Part shown: piece by piece, positions 9,339 through 18,652 of the stretch
Numbering within the stretch: the stretch's first letter is position 1
Layout of the letters: every line of letters starts with the position of its first letter
DNA from: Ponticoccus alexandrii
GTDB taxonomy: Bacteria; Pseudomonadota; Alphaproteobacteria; Rhodobacterales; Rhodobacteraceae
Direction of reading: 5' to 3'
Length of the DNA stretch: 64,000 bases
NCBI RefSeq assembly: GCF_016806125.1
Contig: NZ_CP047166.1
Coordinates: 3,658,001 to 3,722,000 of the forward strand
The notes under the pieces: generated by a model
Seen by the model: only the letters and a program-made list of their open reading frames with translations
Told to the model about the DNA's origin: nothing
Databases searched by the model: none
Position numbers and translations under genes: made by a program

Positions 9339-9639
9339 CAGCGGTTCTCTCCTCATGATGCGGGACGGGCCCGCGGGTTTCCTCGCGAAACGGTGTAGCG
9401 TGCAGTCGCAGCGACAAACAGGGCAAAATCGTCACGTTAGCGCCAACCAACGTCGCGTTTTCCGCAAGGGGCCGAAATTCGGTGCCTGCGCAGGGCGTCC
9501 TTCGGCGCAGGGCAGGGGGGCAATCCGGGCACAACCACGCGGTGCGCGGCGCAGTTCAGGGAAACCCGACTTGACGCTCTTGAGCGTCATCCGCATTCTG
9601 CCGTAAAAAGCGCATTTCGAGAGAAAAAAGGTTTAGGCA
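9339..9639. other. Divergent intergenic gap between etfB and DUF898 cassette B
   Basis: This 301-bp gap separates divergent starts and must hold the promoters of etfBA and of the second DUF898-M48 cassette. It is somewhat AT-richer near 9405-9440 and 9600-9640. I see no convincing small gene, repeat or named operator in it. Confidence 0.4.
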
Positions 9640-10869
9640 ATGGACAGTGACCTTCCCACGATGGACCTGCATTATACGGGCGAGAAGGGGCCGCTGTTCG
9701 GCCTGACGCTGAAGACCGGCCTGCTGACCGTCGTGACGCTGGGCATCTACCGCTTCTGGGCCAAGACGCGCATCCGCAAATACATCTGGTCTTCGGTCAA
9801 TGCCGGTGGCGACACCTTCGAATACACCGGCACGGGGCTGGAGAAATTCCTCGGCTTCCTCGTCGCCATCGTCTTTCTCGCCGTCTACCTCGGCATCGTG
9901 CAGATGGTGCTGTTCTACTTCGGCCTGAACATCATGATCGACCCGGAAACGGCAGAGCCCGCGCAGGTGATCGGACAGGTCGCGGCGATCTACATCTCGT
10001 TCTTCGCGGTCCTGCCCTTCCTGCTTTACGCGATGTACCGCGCGCGCCGTTACAAGATGGCCCGCACGCGGTTTCGCGGCATCCGTCTGGGCATGGAGAA
10101 GGGCGCATGGGGCTATGTCGCCCGCGCGCTGGGCTACGGGGTCCTGTCGGTGATCACGCTGGGCATCCTGACACCGCTCTCGACCTTCAAGCTGGAAAAG
10201 TACATGGCGGACCGCAGCTTTTACGGCTCGGCACGGGTGCACCAGCACGGGCGCTGGACGGCGCTGTACCCGGCGATGAAGCACCTGTTTATCGCGCTCG
10301 CGATCCTGCTGGTCTCGGGCGGCCTGATGGCGTGGTCCATGATCGCGTCCGTCCACGCCTCCGCCTCGATGGTCGTGATCAGCGGCATCGGCCTCTTCGT
10401 CGGCTACATCTGGTTCATCATCGGCGCTGTCTACTACGGCGTGCGCAGCTTCGGCTACCTGATGGGGCACAAGACGCTGGGCGACGAGATCTCCTTCGTC
10501 TCGGAACCGCGCGCCGGGACCGTGGTCAAGATCTACATCCTCGGCGGCCTGCTGCTTTCCGTTCTGGCCTCGGTCGTCTTCGGGGTGGTCGGCGCGCTGG
10601 CCGCGGCCTTCGTCCCCCTGATGATGGACGCAGGCCCCACGACGATGATCGTGCTCGGGTTGCTGGGCGCCGTGGGCTACGTGATCGCGCTGGTGGTGAC
10701 GCAGGCGCTCTCGATGATCCTGATCACCCAGCCGATCCTCGCCCATTACATCGACACGATCCGCGTGCGGAACCCCGAGGCGCTGAACCGCATCGCCCAG
10801 CGCGAGGCAGAGACCGGAGTCGACGCCGAAGGCTTCGCCGATGCGCTCGACATCGGCGGCGCGATCTGA
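9640..10869 (+). CDS. DUF898 (YjgN-type) polytopic membrane protein, cassette B
   Basis: A 409-residue paralogue of the DUF898 protein at 3638-4852, with the same hallmark (TLGIYRFWAKTRIRKYIWSS) near residue 40 and the internal repeat TLGILTPLSTFKLEKYMADR near residue 170. Hydrophobic segments are similar in number and spacing. It opens with an ATG and a short cytosolic N-terminus. The M48 peptidase gene starts 13 bp after its stop. Two conserved pairs within 9 kb show that the gene couple, not the single gene, was duplicated. The function of the family is not established. Confidence 0.86.
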   Translation: MDSDLPTMDLHYTGEKGPLFGLTLKTGLLTVVTLGIYRFWAKTRIRKYIWSSVNAGGDTFEYTGTGLEKFLGFLVAIVFLAVYLGIVQMVLFYFGLNIMIDPETAEPAQVIGQVAAIYISFFAVLPFLLYAMYRARRYKMARTRFRGIRLGMEKGAWGYVARALGYGVLSVITLGILTPLSTFKLEKYMADRSFYGSARVHQHGRWTALYPAMKHLFIALAILLVSGGLMAWSMIASVHASASMVVISGIGLFVGYIWFIIGAVYYGVRSFGYLMGHKTLGDEISFVSEPRAGTVVKIYILGGLLLSVLASVVFGVVGALAAAFVPLMMDAGPTTMIVLGLLGAVGYVIALVVTQALSMILITQPILAHYIDTIRVRNPEALNRIAQREAETGVDAEGFADALDIGGAI

Positions 10870-10882
10870 ACAGGGGACAGGC

Positions 10883-12010
10883 ATGGAAGGCACCACGGCC
10901 CATTTCTACGACGGGCTGACGGCAGGGCGGCACGCGGTGCGGGTCGCCCTTTCGGACGACCGTCAGGCGCTGCTGATCGAGGGCGAGACCCTGCCGGACC
11001 CGCTGCGCTGGCGCCTGATGGACCTGCGCGCGCTGGCCGACACGCAGGACAAGGCGCGGCTGACGCTGACCCGCATGGCCGCGACCGACGACGAGGCCCC
11101 GCGCGACCCCGCCCGGCTGGTGATCCTCGACCCGGACCTGATCGCGTGGATGCACCGCACCCGCCCCGGCCTCTTCCGGCGCGACGTCCGCCCCGGCACG
11201 GGCCGCAAGGTGCTGACCTACACGGCGGGCGCGGTGACCGCCGCCGTGCTGCTGCTCTTCGTGATCCTGCCCGCCATGGCGAACACGCTGGCGGGCGTCA
11301 TCCCGGTGGAACGGGAGGTCGCCTTCGGCAAGACCGTCGTCGGCCAGATGGAACGCTTCCTCGGCGGTCGCGGCAAGAGCGGTTTTCGCTGTTCCAACCC
11401 GGCAGGGCGCGCGGCGCTGGACCGGATGCTGGCGCGGCTGACCGCCAATCAGGACATGCAATACGACGTCAACCTCTCGGTCTTCGACCACGAGATGGTC
11501 AACGCCTTCGCCGCGCCCGGCGGGCAGGTCGTCATCCTGCGCGGCTTGCTCGACAAGGCCGACAGCCCCGATGAGGTCGCGGGCGTGCTCGCGCATGAAA
11601 TCGGCCACGTCGAATCCCGCGACGCCACCCGCCACGCCCTGCGCGCCGCGGGTTCTGCGGGTCTGCTGACCATGTTCCTCGGCGATTTCACCGGTGGCGC
11701 CGCCGTCGCCGTGATCGGCGAGCACCTGCTCTCGACCAGCTACACGCGCGAGGCCGAGACCGCCGCCGATGCCTTCGCCCTGCAGATGCTGGCCAGCGCG
11801 GACATCAGCACCGAGGGCCTCGCCGACTTCTTCGGCATCATCGACGAGATGCAGCAGGAGATGGGGATCTCGGTCCCGGAATACCTCTCGTCCCACCCGA
11901 TGACCCAAGGCAGGGCCGACACCGCCCGCGCCTACGCCGAAACGCAGAGCGACACGAAACCCATCCTCAACAGGGCCGAGTGGCAGGCGCTGAAGGCCAT
12001 CTGCGACTGA
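10883..12010 (+). CDS. M48 family membrane metallopeptidase, cassette B
   Basis: A 375-residue M48 peptidase with the same plan as the cassette A protein: a cytosolic N-terminal region of about 110 residues, one membrane segment (about residues 114-132) and a peptidase domain with HEIGH at 238-242. The likely third zinc ligand is the glutamate in TREAETAADAF. The stretch between the membrane segment and the zinc site matches cassette A closely (FDHEMVNAFAAPGGQVV against LDHEMINAFALPGGHIV). The ATG at 10883 follows a purine-rich GGGGACAGGC. It converges on smc across a hairpin flanked by two dispersed-repeat boxes. Confidence 0.87.
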   Translation: MEGTTAHFYDGLTAGRHAVRVALSDDRQALLIEGETLPDPLRWRLMDLRALADTQDKARLTLTRMAATDDEAPRDPARLVILDPDLIAWMHRTRPGLFRRDVRPGTGRKVLTYTAGAVTAAVLLLFVILPAMANTLAGVIPVEREVAFGKTVVGQMERFLGGRGKSGFRCSNPAGRAALDRMLARLTANQDMQYDVNLSVFDHEMVNAFAAPGGQVVILRGLLDKADSPDEVAGVLAHEIGHVESRDATRHALRAAGSAGLLTMFLGDFTGGAAVAVIGEHLLSTSYTREAETAADAFALQMLASADISTEGLADFFGIIDEMQQEMGISVPEYLSSHPMTQGRADTARAYAETQSDTKPILNRAEWQALKAICD

Positions 12011-12017
12011 CCCTGCG

Positions 12018-12039
12018 CTTCTTCTCTGTCCAAATACTC
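12018..12039 (-). repeat. Dispersed element, copy 2 (type I)
   Basis: On the minus strand this reads GAGTATTT, variable GG, then ACAGAGAAGAAG. It directly follows the hairpin at 12044-12066 in that direction. Confidence 0.65.
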
Positions 12040-12043
12040 AAAA

Positions 12044-12066
12044 GGCGCGGTCTCCCCGACCGCGCC
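12044..12066. terminator. Hairpin between convergent M48 gene and smc
   Basis: A perfect 9-bp stem (GGCGCGGTC at 12044-12052, GACCGCGCC at 12058-12066) encloses a five-base loop. On the minus strand it is followed by TTTTGAGTATTT, giving it a short U-tract, so it probably terminates smc. On the plus strand no U-run follows. Confidence 0.6.
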
Positions 12067-12071
12067 CTCTG

Positions 12072-12092
12072 CTTCTTCTTGGTAAAAATACC
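12072..12092 (-). repeat. Dispersed element, copy 3 (type II-like)
   Basis: On the minus strand this reads GGTATTTTTACCAAGAAGAAG, immediately downstream of smc. GGTATT...can pair with part of TACC, giving a tiny hairpin. Confidence 0.5.
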
Positions 12093-12118
12093 GAAAATCC
12101 GACCGTCCTGCCCGCGCC

Positions 12119-15100
12119 TCAGGCCACCAGCTTCTCGGCCCGCTTGAGGTCCACCGAGACCAGCTGAGACACGCCCTGCTCCTGCATGGTCACGCCGAAC
12201 AGCCGGTCCATCCGCGCCATCGTCACCGCGTGGTGGGTGATGATCAGGAACCGCGTCTCGGTCCGGCGGCACATTTCGTCCAGCATGTCGCAGAAGCGCG
12301 TGACGTTGGCGTCGTCCAGCGGCGCGTCCACCTCGTCCAGCACGCAGATCGGCGAGGGGTTGGCCATGAAGACCGCGAAGATCAGCGCCAGACAGGTCAG
12401 CGTCTGCTCGCCGCCCGACATCAGCGAGAGCGTCGACAGCTTCTTGCCCGGCGGCTGGCACATGATCTCCAGACCGGCCTCGAGCGGGTCGTCGGATTCG
12501 ACCATGACGAGGTTCGCCTCACCGCCGCCGAAGAGGTGGGTGAACAGCATGGTGAAGTTCGAGTTCACCTGCTCGAAGGCGGTCAGCAGCCGCTCGCGCC
12601 CCTCTCGGTTCAGCGAGGCGATGCCGTTGCGCAGGGTGCGGATCGCTTCCTCGAGGTCGGCCTTCTCGGCCACCAGCGCGTCATGCTCTTCCTGCACCTC
12701 GCGGGCGTCTTCCTCGGCGCGCAGGTTGACCGCGCCAAGCGCGTCGCGCTGGCGCTTCAGGCGGCTCACCTCCTGCTCGATCGCATCGGCGGGCGGCGTC
12801 TGGTCCGGGTCCACGTCCAGCTTTTCCAGAAGCTGCGCGGGCGTGACTTCCATCTCCTCGACGATGCGCTCGGCGGCGGCAGTGACGGTCTCGCGCGCGG
12901 CCTCGGCGCGGGCCTCGGCGCGGGCGCGGGCCTCGCGGGCCTCGCCGGCCAGCCGCTCGGCGTCGCGCTCGGACGCGATGGTGGCCCGCAGCGCCGTCTC
13001 GGCAGAGGCCAGCGCATCGGCGGCCACGCCCCGGCGCTCTTCGGCCTCGGCGATGGAGTCCGACATCTCGGTCCGCTTGGCCGCCAGTTCCCCGGGCACG
13101 TCCGAGGCCACGGCCAGCTCGTCCTCGGCCCCCGCCTTGCGCTCCGCCAGTTCCTGCGCGCGCTTCTCGGCGGTTTCCAGACGGTGGCGCCAGCCCGAAA
13201 GTTCCTTGGTCACCTGCTGGGATCGGCCCTTGCGAGCCTCGCCCTCGCGCCGCAATTCATCGGCGGCAGAGCGGCGGGCCATCATCGTCATGCGCGCCGC
13301 CTCGACCGTCAGCTTGACGTCCTCGGCGCGGGCGCGGGCCTCGTCCAGATCCTCCAGCCCGGCCTGCGCGCGCTCGGCCTCCAGCAACTGCCCGCGCGCG
13401 GCGCCAGCCTCGTCCTCGTAGCGCTTCACCGCCAGAGTGGCGTTCTCCAGCCGGCTCTCGGCCAGATCGCGGTCGTTCTCGGCGCGGTTCAGGGCGCGGG
13501 TCGCGTCCGTCAGGGCCTGATCGGCGCTGCGCCGGGCGTCGCGCGCATCTTTGTCGGCGCGCGTCAGGTCCGACAGCCGCGCCACCAGCGCCTCGTGGGC
13601 CGAGCGGGTCCCGTCGAGCCGCGCCTCGGCCTCGGTCATTTCCTGCTTCAGCGCCTCCAGCCGGTTCAACTGCTCCAGCCGTAGCGCGGCGGCAGAGGGC
13701 TGGTCCTCGGCCCAGGCGCGGTAGCCGTCCCAGCGCCAGAGATCACCTTCCAGCGAGACCAGCCGCTGCCCGGGTTGCAAGAGCGGTTGCAGGCGCGGTC
13801 CGGCCTCGGCATCGACGAGACCGATCTGCGACATCCGCCGTTCCAGGACATCGGGCACCGAGACATGCTGCGTCAGCGCCGTCACACCCTGCGGCAGCGG
13901 CTGCGAGGCGTCGTAGGCGGGCAGCACCAGCCAGCCGGTCGGGCCATCACCCGCCACCTCGGGCGCGCGCAGATCGTCGGCCAGCGCCGCACCCAGCGCC
14001 TTTTCAAAGCCCTGTTCGACCTGCAGCCGGTCGAGGATCTGCCCGCCCTCGGCTGTGTCGCGATCCAGAAGCCGCGCCAGCGCCGTCACCTCGGCAGAAA
14101 GCGCGTTCAGCTCGCCCTCGGCGCTGGATCGTTCGCCCCGCGCCTCGGCCTCGCGCCCCTGCGTCTCGGCGCGGGCGGTCTCGGCCTCGGACAGGGCGAC
14201 CTCGGCCTGCTCGGCCATCTCGGCGGCATGCTCCTGCGCAAAATGCGCGCGCTCGGCGGCCTCGGTGCCGGTTTCCAGCGTCTCGCGGGCCTGCGTGACG
14301 GCGGCGCGGGCCTTTTCGGCCTCGGCCTCGGTACGGTCCAGCGTCTTGCGGCTGTCCGCAAGGAAGCGCTGCGCCGACTGATGGCGGGCGGCAAGGCGCG
14401 CCACGTCCTCGGTCTGGGCCGAAAGGTCGGCCTCGCGCTCGTGCAGGACCGACGCGGCGTCCGACGCCATCTCCTGCGCCTCGGCCAGCCGGTCATCGTG
14501 CCCGTCAGCGGCCTTGGCAAGCTCCTTTGCCTCCCATTCGAGGCGGTCGATGGTCTCGCCCGCGTCGCGGTTCAGCCCGGCCTCACGCTCCATGTCGCGG
14601 GCCAGTTGCTCGATCCGCTTGGTCAGCGTGGCGATGCGGTCCTGCGCCTGCTTTTCCTGATCGCCGAGCGCGTCGCGCTGCACGGTCAGCCGTTGCAGGA
14701 TCGCGGCGGCGATGGCCTCTTCCTCGCGCAGCGGCGGCAGGGCCTCTTCCTGCGTGGCGCGCAGGGCCTCGGCTTCGCGGGCGGCGGTCTCGGCCCGGGC
14801 GGCGGCGGTGATGGTCTCGCGCAGCGCGGCCTCGGCAGCGGATCGGGTGTCGTCGGCCTCGCGCCAGCGGCGGTAGAGCAGCAGACCCTCGGCCTGCCGC
14901 AATTCCTCGCCGATGGCCCGGTAGCGCGCCGCCTGCTTGGCCTGCCGCGCCAGTTGCGCCAGCTGCGCGGCCAGTTGTTCCACCACGTCGTCGACGCGCA
15001 ACAGGTTCTGTTCGGCGCTGTTGAGCTTCAGTTCCGCCTCGTGCCGGCGCTGATACAGGCCGCCGATCCCGGCGGCATCCTCCAGCACCTTGCGGCGGTT

Positions 15101-15574
15101 CTTGGGCTTGGCGTTGATCAGTTCCGAGATCTGCCCCTGCCGCACCAGCGCGGGAGAGGTCGCCCCCGTCGCCGCATCGGCAAAGAGCATCTGCACGTCG
15201 CGCGCCCGCACGTCCTTGGCGTTGACCTTGTAGGCGGACCCCACATCACGGGTGATGCGGCGCACGATCTCCAACTGGTCGGTCTCGTTGAAGCCGGCGG
15301 GCGCAAGGCGGTCGGCGTTGTCGATGGTCAGGCAGACCTCGGCGAAGTTGCGGGCGGGCCGGGTCGCGGCCCCGGCGAAGATCACGTCCTCCATCCCGCC
15401 GCCGCGCATGGCCTTGGCGCGGGTCTCGCCCATCACCCAGCGCAGCGCCTCCAGCAGGTTGGACTTGCCGCAGCCGTTCGGCCCGACCACGCCGGTCAGC
15501 CCGCGCGCGATGATCAGGTCCGTCGGATCGACGAAGCTCTTGAAGCCCGTAAGCCGGAGTTTTGTGAACTGCAC
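12119..15574 (-). CDS. smc: Chromosome segregation ATPase SMC
   Basis: A 1151-residue SMC protein, the DNA-loop-extruding ATPase that works with ScpA and ScpB. The N-terminal head has Walker A GPNGCGKSN at about 31-39. Two very long coiled coils rich in Ala, Glu and Arg flank a globular hinge at about residues 500-630. The C-terminal head has the ABC signature LSLMSGGEQTL followed by Walker B CVLDEVDAPLDD. The start is a GTG at 15574 behind a GGAGCAGGCA ribosome site, and its peptide MQFTKLRLTGFKSF matches the family N-terminus. Length is normal. scpAB are not in the window. Confidence 0.97.
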   Translation of the reverse strand: MQFTKLRLTGFKSFVDPTDLIIARGLTGVVGPNGCGKSNLLEALRWVMGETRAKAMRGGGMEDVIFAGAATRPARNFAEVCLTIDNADRLAPAGFNETDQLEIVRRITRDVGSAYKVNAKDVRARDVQMLFADAATGATSPALVRQGQISELINAKPKNRRKVLEDAAGIGGLYQRRHEAELKLNSAEQNLLRVDDVVEQLAAQLAQLARQAKQAARYRAIGEELRQAEGLLLYRRWREADDTRSAAEAALRETITAAARAETAAREAEALRATQEEALPPLREEEAIAAAILQRLTVQRDALGDQEKQAQDRIATLTKRIEQLARDMEREAGLNRDAGETIDRLEWEAKELAKAADGHDDRLAEAQEMASDAASVLHEREADLSAQTEDVARLAARHQSAQRFLADSRKTLDRTEAEAEKARAAVTQARETLETGTEAAERAHFAQEHAAEMAEQAEVALSEAETARAETQGREAEARGERSSAEGELNALSAEVTALARLLDRDTAEGGQILDRLQVEQGFEKALGAALADDLRAPEVAGDGPTGWLVLPAYDASQPLPQGVTALTQHVSVPDVLERRMSQIGLVDAEAGPRLQPLLQPGQRLVSLEGDLWRWDGYRAWAEDQPSAAALRLEQLNRLEALKQEMTEAEARLDGTRSAHEALVARLSDLTRADKDARDARRSADQALTDATRALNRAENDRDLAESRLENATLAVKRYEDEAGAARGQLLEAERAQAGLEDLDEARARAEDVKLTVEAARMTMMARRSAADELRREGEARKGRSQQVTKELSGWRHRLETAEKRAQELAERKAGAEDELAVASDVPGELAAKRTEMSDSIAEAEERRGVAADALASAETALRATIASERDAERLAGEAREARARAEARAEAARETVTAAAERIVEEMEVTPAQLLEKLDVDPDQTPPADAIEQEVSRLKRQRDALGAVNLRAEEDAREVQEEHDALVAEKADLEEAIRTLRNGIASLNREGRERLLTAFEQVNSNFTMLFTHLFGGGEANLVMVESDDPLEAGLEIMCQPPGKKLSTLSLMSGGEQTLTCLALIFAVFMANPSPICVLDEVDAPLDDANVTRFCDMLDEMCRRTETRFLIITHHAVTMARMDRLFGVTMQEQGVSQLVSVDLKRAEKLVA

Positions 15575-15707
15575 CTGCCTGCTCCGATTCCCTCGGTTCG
15601 GATCAGGGTGCGGATTTGGCCGGGGCCTGTCAACGGCGCCGGGGGCGTATCTGGAGGCCTATGCCAGCTTTTCCACAAGATATCGCGGTCACATCCACGC
15701 GTGGTGG

Positions 15708-16106
15708 CTATGACCTTTGACAGGTCAGCGCCCCGCTGCCGATCCCGTCGCGGACCGTGAACTCGCTGAGGTCGCAATAGAGGTCGCTGCGCTTCTTGGG
15801 AACCCTGGGCGGCTTGCGCCCGTCGCAGGCAAGCCCGATCAGCACCATGGCCGGGTCGCCCTGAATCCAGTCGGCATGGCAACCCGTTTCCATCTGCGCG
15901 GCGATGGCGGCCTTGCGCGCGACGCTCTGGAACAGCGGGAACACCTCCGGCGAGGTCCGGATCGCCTCGACCATGTCACCGCGAAACCGCAGGGTGAAGG
16001 CGCTGCCCTCGACCCGGCGCACGACCTTCTCGGCGCCGCGAAACCCCGGCCCCGCCGCATCGCAGGCGGCGAGACCAAAGCACAACAGGAGAGAAACCAG
16101 TCGCAT
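15708..16106 (-). CDS. Small lipoprotein of unknown function
   Basis: A 132-residue protein with a typical lipoprotein signal: a basic start, a hydrophobic run and the lipobox LAAC with the modified cysteine at residue 15. The mature part has no domain I recognise. It contains about five further cysteines (TGCHAD, LACDG, LYCDL and LTCQ among them), which could form disulfides in the periplasm. It lies upstream of smc on the same strand with a 133-bp gap, and probably has its own promoter in the 16107-16190 region. Confidence 0.72.
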   Translation of the reverse strand: MRLVSLLLCFGLAACDAAGPGFRGAEKVVRRVEGSAFTLRFRGDMVEAIRTSPEVFPLFQSVARKAAIAAQMETGCHADWIQGDPAMVLIGLACDGRKPPRVPKKRSDLYCDLSEFTVRDGIGSGALTCQRS

Positions 16107-16190
16107 GCCCCATGTTGCGCCAGCCAGGTTACCATAGCGTTAACCCGCGCGCGCGGGCCACCGTCGGCGCCGATCTGCGCCCCCGCCCTG

Positions 16191-16251
16191 CTTCTTTGGT
16201 CTTCCAAGTACCTCGGGGGAGCGAAGCGGGGGCAGAGCCCCCTCCGCCGCC
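16191..16251 (-). repeat. Dispersed element, copy 4 (type II with hairpin)
   Basis: On the minus strand a GGGGGC/GCCCCC hairpin with loop of three (16228-16242) precedes the box GGTACTTGGAAGACCAAAGAAG (split here: GGTACTTGGA, AGACCAAAGAAG). It lies downstream of the keto-acid cleavage gene in the same orientation, where a terminator would be expected. Confidence 0.62.
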
Positions 16252-16318
16252 GCCAAAGGGCGCCCGCCATCCGGGGAAGGCGCCTTTCCGCCGATGCGGA
16301 AAGGGCTCGCCAGCCCCG

Positions 16319-17149
16319 TCAGACCGCACGCAGCCCGAGGATCTCGCGGGCCTGCTGCCATGTGGCCACGGGACGCTCGTATTTCTCGCACAGGTCCACC
16401 GCGCGCTGCACCAGCGCCGCGTTGGAGGGCGCCAGCGTCTGTTTGTCCCAGCGGACGTTGTCCTCCAGCCCGGTGCGGGTGTGGCCGCCTGCCGCGATGC
16501 ACCATTCGTTGACCTCGACCTGGTGGCGGCCGATGCCCGCCGCGCACCACTCGGCATCCGGCACCAGCCGCTGCACCGTCTTGATATAGTAGTCGAAAAC
16601 CTCGCGGTCGCAGGGCATGGCATTCTTCACACCCATGACGAACTGCACGTAGAGCTTGCCGGGAATGCGCCCGTCGCGGTTCATCTCGGCGGCCTTGAAG
16701 ATGTGGCTTAGGTCGAAGGCCTCGATCTCGGGCTTGACCTCGTGGGTCTTCATCTCCGACGCCAGCCAGTCCACCAGATCCGGCGGATTCTCGTAGACCC
16801 GGCTCGGGAAGTTGTTCGATCCGACCGATAGGGACGCCATGTCGGGCCGCAGCGGCAGCATCCCGCCGCGCGCCTGACCGGCGCCGGAGCGCCCCCCGGT
16901 CGACAGCTGCACGATCATGCCGGGGCAGTGCTTTTCCAGCCCCTCCTTGAGACGGGCAAAGCGCTCGGGGTCCGAGGTCGGGGTCTCGTCCTCGGCGCGG
17001 ACGTGGCAATGGGCGATGGAAGCGCCCGCCTCGAAGGCCGCCTGCGTGCTTTCGATCTGCTCTTCGATCGTCACGGGCACCGCCGGGTTGTCCGACTTGC
17101 GGGGGACAGAGCCGGTGATGGCAACGCAGATGATGCAGGGTTTCGTCAT
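16319..17149 (-). CDS. Beta-keto acid cleavage enzyme (BKACE/DUF849)
   Basis: A 276-residue TIM-barrel enzyme of the BKACE family, named after 3-keto-5-aminohexanoate cleavage enzyme. These zinc enzymes condense a beta-keto acid with acetyl-CoA and release acetoacetate plus a new CoA thioester. The metal ligands appear as His47 and His49 in AHCHVR and Glu229 in TRTGLEDN. I chose the ATG at 17149; the longer frame from 17299 reads through a dispersed repeat and is spurious. The gene lies directly downstream of pcaG in the same direction. This suggests that its substrate is beta-ketoadipate, giving succinyl-CoA and acetoacetate, but that is inference; lysine fermentation is not supported by the context. 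Confidence 0.86.
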   Translation of the reverse strand: MTKPCIICVAITGSVPRKSDNPAVPVTIEEQIESTQAAFEAGASIAHCHVRAEDETPTSDPERFARLKEGLEKHCPGMIVQLSTGGRSGAGQARGGMLPLRPDMASLSVGSNNFPSRVYENPPDLVDWLASEMKTHEVKPEIEAFDLSHIFKAAEMNRDGRIPGKLYVQFVMGVKNAMPCDREVFDYYIKTVQRLVPDAEWCAAGIGRHQVEVNEWCIAAGGHTRTGLEDNVRWDKQTLAPSNAALVQRAVDLCEKYERPVATWQQAREILGLRAV

Positions 17150-17242
17150 GTCTGGGGCGCTCCTTCTTTTTTGAGCGGCACCCTGCGGCGGATGCGGGCG
17201 GGGTGCAAGGGGGGGACGGAGCGCTTGGGGCGGCGTCGCTGT

Positions 17243-17264
17243 GAGTATTTCCACAGAGAAGAAG
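17243..17264 (+). repeat. Dispersed element, copy 5 (type I)
   Basis: Reads GAGTATTT, variable CC, then ACAGAGAAGAAG, in the 153-bp gap between pcaG and the keto-acid cleavage gene, opposite to their direction. Confidence 0.65.
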
Positions 17265-17302
17265 CAGGGGATGCGCCTCCCCCTGCCGTGGGACACCAAG
17301 GG

Positions 17303-17890
17303 TCAGATGTCGAAGAAGATCGTCTCATCCTCGCCCTGAAGGCGGATGTCGAAGCGGTAGCCCTCGTCGGTTTTATCGGCGATCAGCGTCTGGATGCGCT
17401 GGCGGTGCTCGACGCGTTGCAGGATTGGATCCTCGGCATTGGCCTCTTCCTCGTCGGGGAAGTAGATCCGCGTGTGCAGGCCGAGGTTGATGCCGCGCGC
17501 GACCACCCAGACAGTGATGTGCGGCGCCTGCTTGCGGCCGTCGTGCCAGGGGACGCGACCCGGTTTCAGGGTCTCGAAGCTGAACTCCCCCGTCTCCATG
17601 TCGCCGGGGCTGCGGCCCCAACCGGTGAAGCCGGGAGCCGCCCCGTGGCCCGGGAACTGGCCCGCGGCGTCAGCCTGCCAGATCTCCACCAGCGCGTCCT
17701 TCAGCACGTTGCCCGCGCCGTCGATGACCGATCCGGTCACGGTGATGCGTTCGCCCTCGGGCTCGCCGGTGATCATCCGCGTGCCGAGGTCCTCGGGGAA
17801 GATGCCCTCGATCCCGAGGAAATTGGGGGTGCAGCCGATGTGGACGTAGGGCCCGGCGGTCTGCGAGGCGGTTTCCTTGGCGCGGGTCAT
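17303..17890 (-). CDS. pcaG: Protocatechuate 3,4-dioxygenase alpha subunit
   Basis: A 195-residue alpha chain of the intradiol ring-cleaving dioxygenase that opens protocatechuate to 3-carboxy-cis,cis-muconate. It has the intradiol dioxygenase beta-sandwich, seen in VIDGAGNVLKDALVEIWQAD and the HITVWVVARGINLGLHTRIY stretch. The iron ligands sit in the beta chain. The ATG at 17890 overlaps the pcaH stop (TGATG), so alpha and beta are translated in step. Length and order (pcaH then pcaG) are usual. Confidence 0.95.
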   Translation of the reverse strand: MTRAKETASQTAGPYVHIGCTPNFLGIEGIFPEDLGTRMITGEPEGERITVTGSVIDGAGNVLKDALVEIWQADAAGQFPGHGAAPGFTGWGRSPGDMETGEFSFETLKPGRVPWHDGRKQAPHITVWVVARGINLGLHTRIYFPDEEEANAEDPILQRVEHRQRIQTLIADKTDEGYRFDIRLQGEDETIFFDI

Positions 17891-18612
17891 CACAGTCCCT
17901 CCGGGCGGTTTTCGAACATGGTCTGGCGGCGGCCGCGCAGGGTGATGTCGAACTGGTAGCAGAGCGCGTTCATCGGTAGCGAGTTGGCACGGTCGAGCCG
18001 GGCAATCAGACCTTCAATGGCCTCTTTCGAAGGGATCGTGCCGACGATGGGGCATTGCCAGATCATCGGGTCGCCTTCGAAGTAGAGCTGCGTGATCAGC
18101 CGCTGCGCGAAGGAATGGCCGAAGACCGAGAGGTGGATATGCGCGGGCCGCCAGTCGTCGGGACCGTTCGGCCATGGATAGGGGCCGGGCTTGACGGTCA
18201 GGAACTCGTAAAAGCCGTTCTCGTCCGTGATGCAGCGTCCGCAGCCGCCGAAGTTGGGGTCGAGCGGTGCGAGGTAGCCCTCTTTCTTGTGGCGATAGCG
18301 CCCGCCCGCGTTGGCCTGCCAGACCTCGACCAACGTATGCGGGACCGGGCGGCCGAACTCGTCGCGGACATGGCCCTGCACCACGATGCGCGGGCCGATG
18401 GCCATCTCGCCCGGCGCCGCGAAGTTGGTGATCAGGTCGTTGTCCATCGGCCCGAGGATGTCGTGGCCGAAGACCGGCCCGGTTTCCTCGGAGGCCGAGG
18501 TCGCGTGGCCCAGCGGCGCGAAGCGCGGCGAGCGCGCCACGCTGGTCTTGTAAAGCGGCGTCAGCGCAGGCGGGTGCCATGCGCGGTCGCGCGCGGTGTA
18601 TCCGTTGGTCAT
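17890..18612 (-). CDS. pcaH: Protocatechuate 3,4-dioxygenase beta subunit
   Basis: A 240-residue catalytic beta chain that binds the non-haem Fe(III). The family motif [19 protein letters not shown] contains the first tyrosine ligand region, and [11 protein letters not shown] with [10 protein letters not shown] holds the histidine and later ligands. The N-terminal region that contacts the alpha chain is present. The ATG at 18612 follows a strong GAGGAGGA site. It lies in a pobA-pcaC-pcaH-pcaG operon, which funnels 4-hydroxybenzoate and other lignin-derived aromatics into the beta-ketoadipate pathway. Confidence 0.96.
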   Translation of the reverse strand: MTNGYTARDRAWHPPALTPLYKTSVARSPRFAPLGHATSASEETGPVFGHDILGPMDNDLITNFAAPGEMAIGPRIVVQGHVRDEFGRPVPHTLVEVWQANAGGRYRHKKEGYLAPLDPNFGGCGRCITDENGFYEFLTVKPGPYPWPNGPDDWRPAHIHLSVFGHSFAQRLITQLYFEGDPMIWQCPIVGTIPSKEAIEGLIARLDRANSLPMNALCYQFDITLRGRRQTMFENRPEGL

Positions 18613-18652
18613 CGGGTCCTCCTCGGGTCCGGGGTCTTGCGCGTTTCCCGGC

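Noticed and set aside
13775-15760. A 661-residue plus-strand frame opposite smc
   Set aside because: Long open antisense frame caused by GC bias; the SMC protein on the minus strand is complete with all ATPase motifs.
16319-17299. Longer form of the keto-acid cleavage enzyme starting at 17299
   Set aside because: The extra 50 residues come from the intergenic repeat; the family N-terminus begins at the ATG at 17149.
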